DNA of 64,000 bases from Symsagittifera roscoffensis. Taxonomy: Eukaryota > Xenacoelomorpha > Acoela > Convolutidae. The first letter of the stretch is position 1. Each line of letters opens with the position of its first letter. Shown here in pieces: positions 43,900 to 55,990 of this stretch. The stretch lies in the NCBI RefSeq assembly GCF_963678635.1, contig NC_087066.1, positions 68,459,477-68,523,476 on the forward strand, read 5' to 3'. The position numbers and the translations under genes are program-made. The notes beneath the pieces are model-generated. The model saw nothing but the letters and a program-made list of their open reading frames with translations. It was not told the origin of the DNA and did not search any database.

Positions 43900-46230
43900 T
43901 ATCTCTTCTCCGAGCTGATGCAAATGTTGAAAGACGTAATCGAGCACGCGCAAAAATACCACACTAAGGTTTCTCACCGCAATAAACTGCGGAAACTATC
44001 TCTTCTCCTAGCTGATGCAAATGTTGAAAGACGTAATCGAGCTCGCGCAAAAATACCACACTAAGGTTTCTCATCGCAATAAACTACGGAAACTATTTCT
44101 TCTCCTAGCTGATGCAAATGTTGAAAGACGTAATCGAGCTCGCGCAAAAATACCACACTAAGGTTTCTCACCGCAATAAACTACGGAAACTATCTCTTCT
44201 CCTAGCTGATGCAAATGTTGAAAGACGTAATCGAGCTCGCGCAAAAATACCACACTAGGGTTTCTCACCGTAATAAACTACGGAAACTATCTCTTCTCCT
44301 AGCTGATGCAAATGTTGAAAGACGTAATCGAGCTCGCGCAAAAATACCACACTAAGGTTTCTCACCGCAATAAACTACGGAAACTATCCATTTTCCCAGC
44401 TGATGCAAATGTTGAAACACGTAATCGAGCTCGCGCAAAAATACCACACTAAGGTTTCTCACCGCAATAAACTACGGAAACTATCTCTTCTCCTAGCTGA
44501 TGCAAATGTTGAAAGACGTAATCGAGCTCGCGCAAAAATACCACACTAAGGTTTCTCACCGCAATAAACTACGGACACTATCTCTTCTCCGAGCTGATGC
44601 AAATGTTGAAAGACGTAATCGAGCACGCGCAAAAATACCACACTAAGGTTTCTCACCGCAATAAACTGCGGAAACTATCTCTTCTCCTAGCTGATGCAAA
44701 TGTTGAAAGACGTAATCGAGCTCGCGCAAAAATACCACACTAAGGTTTCTCATCGCAATAAACTACGGAAACTATTTCTTCTCCTAGCTGATGCAAATGT
44801 TGAAAGACGTAATCGAGCTCGCGCAAAAATACCACACTAAGGTTTCTCACCGCAATAAACTACGGAAACTATCTCTTCTCCTAGCTGATGCAAATGTTGA
44901 AAGACGTAATCGAGCTCGCGCAAAAATACCACACTAGGGTTTCTCACCGTAATAAACTACGGAAACTATCTCTTCTCCTAGCTGATGCAAATGTTGAAAG
45001 ACGTAATCGAGCTCGCGCAAAAATACCACACTAAGGTTTCTCACCGCAATAAACTACGGAAACTATCCCTTTTCCCAGCTGATGCAAATGTTGAAACACG
45101 TAATCGAGCTCGCGCAAAAATACCACACTAAGGTTTCTCACCGCAATAAACTACGGAAACTATCTCTTCTCCTAGCTGATGCAAATGTTGAAAGACGTAA
45201 TCGAGCTCGCGCAAAAATACCACACTAAGGTTTCTCACCGCAAAAAACTACGGACACTATCTCTTCTCCTAGCTGATGCAAATGTTGAAAGACGTAATCG
45301 AGCTCGCGCAAAAATACCACACTAAGTTTTCTCACCGCAATAAACTACGGAAACTATCTCTTCTCCTAATTGATGCAAATGTTGAAAGACGTAATCGAGC
45401 TCGCGCAAAAATACCACACTAAGGTTTCTCACCGCAATAAACTACGGAAACTATCTCTTCTCCTAGCTGATGCAAATGATGAAAGACGTAATCGAGCTCG
45501 CGCAAAAATACCACACTAAGGTTTCTCGCCGCAATAAACTACGGAAACTATCTCTTCTCCGAGCTGATGCAAATGTTGAAAGACGTAATCGAGCACGCGC
45601 AAAAATACCACACTAAGGTTTCTCACCGCAATAAACTGCGGAAACTATCTCTTCTCCTAGCTGATGCAAATGTTGAAAGACGTAATCGAGCTCGCGCAAA
45701 AATACCACACTAAGGTTTCTCATCGCAATAAACTACGGAAACTATTTCTTCTCCTAGCTGATGCAAATGTTGAAAGACGTAATCGAGCTCGCGAAAAAAT
45801 ACCACACTAAGGTTTCTCACCGCAATAAACTACGGAAACTATCTCTTCTCCTAGCTGATGCAAATGTTGAAAGACGTAATCGAGCTCGCGCAAAAATACC
45901 ACACTAGGGTTTCTCACCGTAATAAACTACGGAAACTATCTCTTCTCCTAGCTGATGCAAATGTTGAAAGACGTAATCGAGCTCGCGCAAAAATACCACA
46001 CTAAGGTTTCTCACCGCAATAAACTACGGAAACTATCCCTTTTCCCAGCTGATGCAAATGTTGAAACACGTAATCGAGCTCGCGCAAAAATACCACACTA
46101 AGGTTTCTCACCGCAATAAACTACGGAAACTATCTCTTCTCCTAGCTGATGCAAATGTTGAAAGACGTAATCGAGCTCGCGCAAAAATACCACACTAAGG
46201 TTTCTCACCGCAATAAACTACGGACACTAT
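43900..46230 (+). repeat. Satellite HOR block, 10-mer (970 bp)
   Basis: TCTCCGAGCTG followed by GAGCACGCGC occurs at 43,907, 44,586 and 45,556; the last two are 970 bp apart. CTATCCCTTTTCCCAGC occurs at 45,063 and 46,033, also 970 bp apart. A TTTCTCATCGC and CTATTTCTTC pair travels with each copy. Confidence 0.83.
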
Positions 46231-46389
46231 CTCTTCTCCTAGCTGATGCAAATGTTGAAAGACGTAATCGAGCTCGCGCAAAAATACCACACTAAGGTTT
46301 CTCACCGCAATAAACTACGGAAACTATCTCTTCTCCTAGCTGATGCAAATGGTGAAAGACGTAATCGAGCTCGCGCAAAAATACCACAC

Positions 46390-46860
46390 TAAGGTTTTTC
46401 ACCGCAATAAACTACGGAAACTATCTCTTTTCCTAGCTGATGCAAAAGTTGAAAGACGTAATCGAGCTCGCGCAAAAATACCACACTAAGGTTTCTCACC
46501 GCAATAAACTACGGAAACTACCTCTTCTCCTAGCTGATGCAAATGTCGAAAGACGAAATCGAGCTCGCGCAAAAATACCACACTAAGGTTTCTCACCGCA
46601 ATAAACTACGGAAACTATCTCTTCTCCTAGCTGATGCAAATGTTGAAAGACGTAATCGAGCTCGCGCAAAAATACCACACTAAGGTTTCTCACCGCAATA
46701 AACTACGGAAACTATCTCTTTTCCTAGCTGATGCAAAAGTTGAAAGACGTAATCGAGCTCGCGCAAAAATACCACACTAAGGTTTCTCACCGCAATAAAC
46801 TACGGAAACTACCTCTTCTCCTAGCTGATGCAAATGTCGAAAGACGTAATCGAGCTCGCG
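46390..46860 (+). repeat. Satellite HOR block, 3-mer (291 bp)
   Basis: TGCAAAAGTTGAAAG at 46,441 and 46,732, each followed by CTACCTCTTC and ATGTCGAAAG, marks two trimer units 291 bp apart. Confidence 0.75.
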
Positions 46861-47239
46861 CAAAAATACCACACTAAGGTTTCTCACCGCAATAAACTAC
46901 GGAAACTATCTCTTCTCCTAGCTGATGCAAATGTTGAAAGACGTAATCGAGCTCGCGCAAAAATACCACACTAAGGTTTCTCACCGCAATAAACTACGGA
47001 AACTATCTCTTCTCCTATCTGATGCAAATGATGAAAGACGTAATTGAGCTCGCGCAAAAATACCACACTAAGGTTTCTCACCGCAATAAACTACGGAAAC
47101 TATCTCTTCTCCTAGCTGATGCAAATGTTGAAAGACGTAATGAAGCTCGCGCAAAAATACCACACTAAGGCTTCTCACCGCAATAAACTACGGAAACTAT
47201 CTCTTCTCCTAGCTGATGCAAATGTTGAAAGACGTAATC

Positions 47240-49300
47240 GAGCTCGCGCAAAATTACCACACTATGGTTTCTCACCGCAATAAACTACGGAAACTATCTC
47301 TTCTCCTAGCTGATGCAAATGTTGAAAGACGTAATCAAGCTCGCGCAAAAATAACACACTATGGTTTCTCACCGCAATAAACTACGGAAACTATCTCTTC
47401 TCCTAGCTGATGCAAATGTTGAAAGACGTAATCGAGCTCGCGCAAAAATACCACACTAAGATTTCTCACCGCAATAAACTACGGAAACTATCTCTTCTCC
47501 TAGCTGATGCAAATGTTGAAAGACGTAATCGAGCTCGCGCAAAAATACCACACTAAGGTTTCTCACCGCAATAAACTACGGAAACTATCTCTTCTCCTAG
47601 CTGATGCAAATGATGAAAGAAGTAATCGAGCTCGCGCAAAAATACCACACTAAGGTTTCTCACCGCAATAAACTACGGAAACTATCTCTTCTCCTAGCTG
47701 ATGCAAATATTGAAAGACGTAATCAAGCTCGCGCAAAAATACCACACTAAGGTTTCTCACCGCAATAAACTACGGAAACTATCTCTTCTCCTAGCTGATG
47801 CAAATGTTGAAAGACGTAATCGAGCTCGCGCAAAAATACCACACTAAGGTTTCTCACCGCAATAAACTACGGAAACTATCTCTTCTCCTAGCTGATGCAA
47901 ATGTTGAAAGACGTAATCGAGCTCGCGCAAAATACCACACTAAGGTTTCTCACCGCAATAAACTACGGAAACTATCTCTTCTCCTAGCTGATGCAAATAT
48001 TGAAAGACGTAATCGAGCTCGCGCAAAAATACCACACTAAGGTTTCTCACCGCAATAAACTACGGAAACTATCTCTTCTCCTAGCTGATGCAAATGTTGA
48101 AAGACGTAATCGAGCTCGCGCAAAAATACCACACTAAGGTTTCTCACCGCAATAAACTACGGAAACTATCTCTTCTCCTAGCTGATGCAAATGTTGAAAG
48201 ACGTAATCGAGCTCGCGCAAAATACCACACTATGGTTTCTCACCGCAATAAACTACGGAAACTATCTCTTCTCCTAGCTGATGCAAATGTTGAAAGACGT
48301 AATCAAGCTCGCGCAAAAATAACACACTATGGTTTCTCACCGCAATAAACTACGGAAACTATCTCTTCTCCTAGCTGATGCAAATGTTGAAAGACGTAAT
48401 CGAGCTCGCGCAAAAATACCACACTAAGATTTCTCACCGCAATAAACTACGGAAACTATCTCTTCTCCTAGCTGATGCAAATGTTGAAAGACGTAATCGA
48501 GCTCGCGCAAAAATACCACACTAAGGTTTCTCACCGCAATAAACTACGGAAACTATCTCTTCTCCTAGCTGATGCAAATGATGAAAGAAGTAATCGAGCT
48601 CGCGCAAAAATACCACACTAAGGTTTCTCACCGCAATAAACTACGGAAACTATCTCTTCTCCTAGCTGATGCAAATATTGAAAGACGTAATCAAGCTCGC
48701 GCAAAAATACCACACTAAGGTTTCTCACCGCAATAAACTACGGAAACTATCTCTTCTCCTAGCTGATGCAAATGTTGAAAGACGTAATCGAGCTCGCGCA
48801 AAAATACCACACTAAGGTTTCTCACCGCAATAAACTACGGAAACTATCTCTTCTCCTAGCTGATGCAAATGTTGAAAGACGTAATCGAGCTCGCGCAAAA
48901 TACCACACTAAGGTTTCTCACCGCAATAAACTACGGAAACTATCTCTTCTCCTAGCTGATGCAAATATTGAAAGACGTAATCGAGCTCGCGCAAAAATAC
49001 CACACTAAGGTTTCTCACCGCAATAAACTACGGAAACTATCTCTTCTCCTAGCTGATGCAAATGTTGAAAGACGTAATCGAGCTCGCGCAAAAATACCAC
49101 ACTAAGGTTTCTCACCGCAATAAACTACGGAAACTATCTCTTCTCCTAGCTGATGCAAATGTTGAAAGACGTAATCGAGCTCGCGCAAAATACCACACTA
49201 AGGTTTCTCAGCGCAATAAACTACGGAAACTATCTCTTCTCCTAGCTGATGCAAATGTTGAAAGACGTAATCAAGCTCGCGCAAAAATAACACACTAAGG
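47240..49300 (+). repeat. Satellite HOR block, 10-mer (968 bp)
   Basis: Two near-identical units are offset by 968 bp (starts at 47,798 and 48,766, and at 48,088 and 49,056). Each contains two monomers that lost one A (GCGCAAAATACC), a GCAAATATTG monomer and a GCAAATGATGAAAGAAG monomer. Ten monomers minus two bases give 968. Confidence 0.87.
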
Positions 49301-51419
49301 TTTCTCACCGCAAAAAACTACGGAAACTATCTCTTCTCCTAGCTGATGCAAATGTTGAAAGACGTAATCGAGCTCGCGCAAAAATACCACACTAAGGTTT
49401 CTCACCGCAATAAACTACGGAAACTATCTCTTCTCCTAGCTGATGCAAATGTTGAAAGACGTAATCGAGCTCGCGCAAAAATACCACACTAAGGTTTCTC
49501 ACCGCAATAAACTACGGAAACTATCTCTTCTCCTAGCTGATGCAAATGTTGAAAGACGTAATCGAGCTCGCGCAAAAATACCACACTAAGGTTTCTCACC
49601 GCAATAAACTACGGAAACTATCTCTTCTCCTAGCTGATGCAAATGTTGAAAGACGTAATCGAGCTCGCGCAAAAATACCACACTAAGGTTTCTCACCGTA
49701 ATAAACTACGGAAACTATCTCTTCTCCTAGCTGATGCAAATGTTGAAAGACGTAATCGAGCTCGCGCAAAAATACCACACTAAGGTTTCTCACCGCAATA
49801 AACTACGGAAACTATCTCTTCTCCCAGCTGATGCAAATGTTGAAAGACGTAATCAAGCTCGCGCAAAAATACCACACTAAGGTTTCTCACCGCAATAAAC
49901 TACGGAAACTATCTCTTCTCCTAGCTGATGCAAATGTTGAAAGACGTAATCGAGCTCGCGCAAAAATACCACACTAAGGTTTCTCACCGCAATAAACTAC
50001 GGAAACTATCTCTTCTCCTAGCTGACGCAAATGTTGGAAGACGTAATCGAGCTCGCGCAAAATACCACACTAAGGCTTCTCAACGCAATAAACTACGGAA
50101 ACTATCTCTTCTCCTAGCTGATGCAAATGTTGAAAGACCTAATCGAGCTCGCGCAAAAATACCACACTAAGGTTTCTCACCGCAATAAACTACGGAAACT
50201 ATCTCTTCTCCCAGCTGATGCAAATGTTGAAAGACGTAATCAAGCTCGCGCAAAAATACCACACTAGGGTTTCTCACCGCAATAAACTACGGAAACTATC
50301 TCTTCTCCTAGCTGATGCAAATGTTGAAAGACGTAATCGAGCTCGCGCAAAAATACCACACTAAGGTTTCTCACCGCAATAAACTACGGAAACTATCTCT
50401 TCTCCTAGCTGACGCAAATGTTGGAAGACGTAATCGAGCTCGCGCAAAAATACCACACTAAGGCTTCTCACCGCAATAAACTACGGAAACTATCTCTTCT
50501 CCTAGCTGATGCAAATTTTGAAAGACGTAATCGAGCTCGCGCAAAAATACCACACTAAGGTTTCTCAAGGCAATAAACTACGGAAACTATCTCTTCTCCT
50601 AGCTGATGCAAATGTTGAAAGACGTAATCGAGCTCGCGCAAAAATACCACACTAAGGTTTCTCACCGCAATAAACTACGGAAACTATCTCTTCTCCTAGC
50701 TGATGCAAATGTTGAAAGACGTAATCGAGCTCGCGCAAAAATACCACACTAAGGCTTCTCACCGCAATAAACTACGGAAACTATCTCTTCTCCTAGCTGA
50801 CGCAAATGTTGGAAGACGTAGTCGAGCTCGCGCAAAAATACCACACTAAGGCTTCTCTCCGCAATAAACTACGGAAACTATCTCTTCTCCTAGCTGATGC
50901 AAATGTTGAAAGACGTAATCGAGTTCGCGCAAAAATACCACACTAAGGTTTCTCAACGCAATAAACTACGGAAACTATCTCTTCTCCTAGCTGATGCAAA
51001 TGTTGAAAGACGTAATCGAGCTCGCGCAAAAATACCACACTAAGTTTTCTCACCGCAATAAACTACGGAAACTATGTCTTCTCCTAGCTGATGCAAATGT
51101 TGAAAGACGTAATCAAGCTCGCGCAAAAATACCACGCTAAGGTTTCTCACCGCAATAAACTACGGAAACTATCTCTTCTCCTAGCTGATGCAAATGTTGA
51201 AAGACGTAATCGAGCTCACGCAAAAATAATACACTAAGGTTTCTCACCGCAATAAACTACGGAAACTATCTCTTCTCCTAGCTGATGCAAATGTTGAAAG
51301 ACGTAATCGAGCTCGCGCAAAAATACCACACTAAGGTTTCTCAGCGCAGTAAACTACGGAAACTATCTCTTCTCCTAGCTGATGCAAATGTTGAAAGACG
51401 TTATCAAGCTCGCGCACGA

Positions 51420-54400
51420 ATAACACACTAAGGTTTCTCACCGCAAAAAACTACGGAAACTATCTCTTCTCCTAGCTGATGCAAATGTTGAAAGACATAA
51501 TCGAGCTCGCGCAAAAATACCACACTGAGGTTTCTCATCGCAATAAACTACGGAAACTATCTCTTCTCCTAGCTGATGCAAATGTTGAAAGACGTAATCG
51601 AGCTCGCGCAAAAATACCACACTAAGGTTTCTCAAGGCAATAAACTACGGAAACTATCTCTTCTCCTAGCTGATGCAAATGTTGAAAGACGTAATCGAGC
51701 TCGCGCAAAAATACCACACTAAGGTTTCTCACCGCAATAAACTACGGAAACTCTCTCTTCTCCTAGCTGATGCAAATGTTGAAAGACGTAATCGAGCTCA
51801 CGCAAAAATAATACACTAAGGTTTCTCACCGCAATAAACTACGGAAACTATCTCTTCTCCTAGCTGATGCAAATGTTGAAAGACGTAATCGAGCTCGCGC
51901 AAAACTACCACACTAAGGTTTCTCAGCGCAATAAACTACGGAAACTATCTCTTCTCCTAGCTGATGCAAATGTTGAAAGACGTAATCAAGCTCGCGCAAA
52001 AATAACACACTAAGGTTTCTCACCGCAAAAAACTACGGAAACTATCTCTTCTCCTAGCTGATGCAAATGTTGAAAGACGTAATCGAGCTCGCGCAAAAAT
52101 ACCACACTGAGGTTTCTCACCGCAATAAACTACGGAAACTATCTCTTCTCCTAGCTGATGCAAATGTTGAAAGACGTAATCGAGCTCGCGCAAAAATACC
52201 ACACTAAGGTTTCTCACCGCAATAAACTACGGAAACTATCTCTTCTCCTAGCTGATGCAAATGTTGAAAGACGTAATCGAGCTCTCGCAAAAATACCACA
52301 CTAAGGTTTCTCACCGCAATAAACTACGGAAACTATCTCTTCTCCTAGCTGATGCAAATGTTGAAAGACGTAATCGAGCTCGCGCAAAAATACCACACTA
52401 AGGTTTCTCACCGTAATAAACTATGGAAACTATCTCTTCTCCTAGCTGATGCAAATGTTGAAAGACGTAATCGAGCTCGCGCAAAAATACCACACAAAGG
52501 TTTCTCACCGCAATAAACTACGGAAACTATCTCTTCTCCCAGCTGATGCAAATGTTGAAAGACGTAATCAAGCTCGCGCAAAAATACTACACTAAGGTTT
52601 CTCACCGCAATAAACTACGGAAACTATCTCTTCTCCTAGCTGATGCAAATGTTGAAAGACGTAATCGAGCTCGCGCAAAAATACCACACTAAGGTTTCTC
52701 ACCGCAATAAACCACGCAAACTATTTCTTCTCCTAGCTGACGCAAATGTTGAAAGACTTAATCGAGCTCGCGCAAAAATACCACACTAAGGTTTCTCACC
52801 GCAATAAACTACGGAAACTATCTCTTCTCCTAGCTGATGCAAATGTTGAAAGACGTAATCGAGCTCGCGCAAAAATACCACACTAAGGTTTCTCAAGGCA
52901 ATAAACTACGGAAACTATCTCTTCTCCTAGCTAATGCAATTGTTGAAAGACGTAATCGAGCTCGCGCAAAAATACCACACTAAGGTTTCTCACCGCAATA
53001 AACTACGGAAACTATCTCTTCTCCTAGCTGATGCAAATGTTGAAAGACGTAATCAAGCTCGCGCAAAAATACCACACTAAGGTTTCTCACCGCAATAAAC
53101 TACGGAAACTATCTCTTCTCCTAGCTGATGCAAATGTTGAAAGACGTAATCGAGCTCGCGCAAAAATAAGACACTAAGGTTTCTCACCGCAATAAACTAC
53201 GGAAACTATCTCTTCTCCTAGCTGATGCAAATGTTGAAGGACGTAATCGAGCTCGCGCAAAAATACCACACTAAGGTTTCTCACCGCAATAAACTACGGA
53301 AACTATCTCTTCTCCTAGCTGATGCAAATGTTGAAAGACGTAATCGAGCTCGCGCAAAAATACCACACTAAGGTTTCTCACCGCAATAAACTACGGAAAC
53401 TATCTCTTCTCCTAGCTGATGCAAATGTTGAAAGACGTAATCGAGCTCGCGCAAAAATAATACACCAAGGTTTCTCACCGCAATAAACTACGCAAACTAT
53501 CTCTTCTCCTAGCTGATGCAAATGCTGAAAGACGTAATCGAGCTCGCGCAAAAATACCACACTAACATTTCTCACCGCAATAAACTACGGAAACTATCTC
53601 TTCTCCTAGCTGATGCAAATGTTGAAAGACGTAATTGAGCTCGCGCAAAAATACCACACTAAGGTTTCTCACCGCAATAAACTACGGAAACTATCTCTTC
53701 TCCTAGCTGATGCAAATGTTGAAAGACGTAATCGAGCTCGCGCAAAAACAATACACTAAGGTTTCTCACCGCAATAAACTACGCAAACTATCTCTTCTCC
53801 TAGCTGATGCAAATGTTGAAAGACGTAATCGAGCTCGCGCAAAAATACCACACTAAGGGTTCTCATCGCAATAAACTACGGAAACTATCTCTTCTCCTAG
53901 CTGATGCAAATGTTGAAAGACGTAATCGAGCTCGCGCAAAAACACCACACTAAGGTTTCTCACCGCAATAAACTACGGAAACTATCTCTTCTCCTAGCTG
54001 ATGCAAATGTTGAAAGACGTAATCGAGCTCGCGCAAAAATACCACACTAAGGTTTCTCACCGCAATAAACTACGGAAACTATCTCTTCTCCTAGCCGATG
54101 CAAATGTTGAAAGACGTAATCGAGCTCGCGCAAAAATACCACACTAAGGCTTTTCACCGCAATAAACTACGGAAACTATCTCTTCTCCTAGCTGATGCAA
54201 ATGTTGAAAGACGTAATCGAGCTCGCGCAAAAATACCACACTAAGGTTTCTCACCGCAATAAACTACGGAAACTATCTCTTCTCCTAGCTGATGCAAATG
54301 TTGAAAGACGTAATCGAGCTCGCGCAAAAATAATACACCAAGGTTTCTCACCGCAATAAACTACGCAAACTATCTCTTCTCCTAGCTGATGCAAATGTTG

Positions 54401-54960
54401 AAAGACGTAATCGAGCTCGCGCAAAAATACCACACTAAGGTTTCTCACCGCAATAAACTACGGAAACTATCTCTTCTCCTAGCTGATGCAAATGTTGAAA
54501 GACGTAATTGAGCTCGCGCAAAAATACCACACTAAGGTTTCTCACCGCAATAAACTACGGAAACTATCTCTTCTCCTAGCTGATGCAAATGTTGAAAGAC
54601 GTAATCGAGCTCGCGCAAAAATATTACACTAAGGTTTCTCACCGCAATAAACTACGCAAACTATCTCTTCTCCTAGCTGATGCAAATGTTGAAAGACGTA
54701 ATCGAGCTCGCGCAAAAATACCACACTAAGGTTTCTCACCGCAATAAACTACGGAAACTATCTCTTCTCCTAGCTGACGCAAATGTTGAAAGACGTAATT
54801 GAGCTCGCGCAAAAATACCACACTAAGGTTTCTCACCGCAATAAACTACGGAAACAACTCTTCTCCTAGCTGATGCAAATGTTGAAAGACGTAATCGAGC
54901 TCGCGCAAAAATAATACACTAAGGTTTCTCACCGCAATAAACTACGCAAACTATCTCTTC
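51420..54960 (+). repeat. Satellite HOR blocks near the array end: 6-mer (582 bp), 9-mer (873 bp) and 3-mer
   Basis: ACTGAGGTTTCTCA cassettes start near 51,438 and 52,020 (582 bp apart). AATAATACACC with CTACGCAAAC occurs in units starting at 53,378 and 54,251 (873 bp apart). From 54,250 to 54,960 the ACTACGCAAAC variant returns about every third monomer, giving a short trimeric HOR just before the array edge. Confidence 0.75.
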
Positions 54961-55310
54961 TCCTAGCTGATGCAAATGTTGAAAGACGTAATCGAGCTCG
55001 CGCAAAAATACCACACTAAGTTTTCTCATCGCAATAAACTACGGAAACTATCTCTTCTCCTAGCTGATGCAAATGTTGAAAGACGTAATCGAGCTCGCGC
55101 AAAAATACCACACTAAGGTTTCTCACCGCAATAAACTACGGAAACTATCTCTTCTCCTAGCTGATGCAAATGCTGAAAGACGTAATCGAGCTCGCGCAGA
55201 AAAAACACACTAAGGTTTCTCACCGCAATAAACTACGGAAACTATCTCTTCTCCTAGCTGATGCAAATGTTGAAAGACGTAATCGAGCTCGCGCAAAAAT
55301 ACCACACTAA

Positions 55311-55496
55311 GGTTTCTCGCCGACAAAAACTATTTCTGAATTTTGCATTGCTGCTTGTATCTCGACTGAAAGCGAATTTAATATCATATATCTCTCAACC
55401 CCATCGGATGTTCGTCGGTTTGTGCTAACTAAATTTGAATGGCAAAATCCTGAGCAAGGTGTATTTTCTCAAAAATTTCTTTTTGAGCAAGTTTAA
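55311..55496 (+). other. Candidate terminal exon or ORF remnant across the satellite junction
   Basis: One frame is open for 61 codons from just after a TAA (55,308-55,310) to the TAA at 55,494-55,496. Only the first four or five codons are satellite sequence. The product has no in-frame Met, is balanced in composition, and includes segments ISTESEFNIIYLSTP and LTKFEWQNPEQGVF. It could be a 3' terminal exon (a possible acceptor AG lies in CACTAAG at the satellite edge), a fragment of a mobile-element protein, or chance. I do not recognise the family. The main argument for coding is open length in AT-rich DNA where stop codons are frequent. Confidence 0.22.
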
Positions 55497-55759
55497 GCAA
55501 TTGAATCATTACTACCTTTGAAAACGAATAAATTTAGTTCGTATATGAGCTCAGAATTTTTTGACTACTTAACCATTACATCGCTCATTTGATTGAAAAC
55601 CAAAAGATTTGAAAGCTCGGCGGATTTTTGAAAAAGTGTTCGAAATTTTAGTATTTGATCTTTTCTTTGAGTCGGCTATATTGATTTTCCGATTTCTCCA
55701 AAAAACAGTATAAAAATCAATTTTTGAGAGAATAGATTGTTAGCGGTTTATTTTGGGGA

Positions 55760-55990
55760 AAAACAGGCAAAAAAAACGACCTTTTTATCGCTTTTTGGAC
55801 GTTTTTATTGCGGTTTTGACCAAAAAATTGTTTTTTTTTTGCGCGCGCTTCTCCATCAAAATTTTTAAACATCGGTTTGGAAGGTATATTTAGAGAAACA
55901 TTGAGGCCGATTCGGTCAGTTAAAAATGTATGTCATACATAGTACCTAAGGTTAGTGGGTGAGCGGTGATTGGGTGGAATCCTTAGTGGA
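55760..55990 (+). mobile_element. Degraded copy of the hAT-like MITE
   Basis: Short blocks match the complete copy at 58,640-59,014 in the same order. These are GACCAAAAAATTG, a T-run, GCGCGCGCTTCTCC (GCGCGCGCTCCCCC in the complete copy), TTTAGAGAAAC, GGTCAGTTAAAAATG, and TGGGTGGAATCC (GGGGTCGAATCC). Both termini are missing or unrecognisable, so no target duplication can be assigned. It is more diverged than the other two copies and therefore likely older. Confidence 0.6.

Larger units (their letters stand above)
1..55322 (+). repeat. 97-bp satellite DNA array, about 570 head-to-tail copies
   Basis: The monomer repeats every 97 bp through the whole interval. Its landmarks in order are TAATCGAGCTCGCGC, an A-run, TACCACACTAAGG, TTTCTCACCGCAATAAAC, TACGGAAACTATCTC, TTCTCCTAGCTGATGC and AAATGTTGAAAGACG. 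Most copies differ from this at only a few bases. All copies run in the same direction, and I saw no inversion or transposon inside the array. Common length variants are loss of one C (CTTCTCTAGC), loss of one A in the A-run, and TTTTTCTCACC with two extra T. The array runs off the left edge. On the right it stops within the last monomer at about 55,322, though weak similarity could extend it to about 55,337. Its function is not visible; a centromeric or heterochromatic satellite is the natural inference. Confidence 0.98.

Noticed and set aside
38-54448. About 50 short open frames (62-101 aa) on both strands within the satellite
   Set aside because: They recur at multiples of 97 bp, overlap on both strands, and are broken by the same frame rotation in every monomer. 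They follow from the repeat sequence and not from coding constraint.
1-55322. CRISPR array
   Set aside because: Repeats are contiguous 97-bp units with no unique spacers between short constant repeats, and the host is eukaryotic.
1-55322. CENP-B box in the satellite monomer
   Set aside because: No stretch of the monomer fits the spaced TTCG..A..CGGG core. TACGGAAAC is only a loose resemblance.
1-55322. E2F site (TTTTGCGCG on the minus strand)
   Set aside because: It resembles TTTSSCGC but has T at the first S position, so it does not match the consensus.
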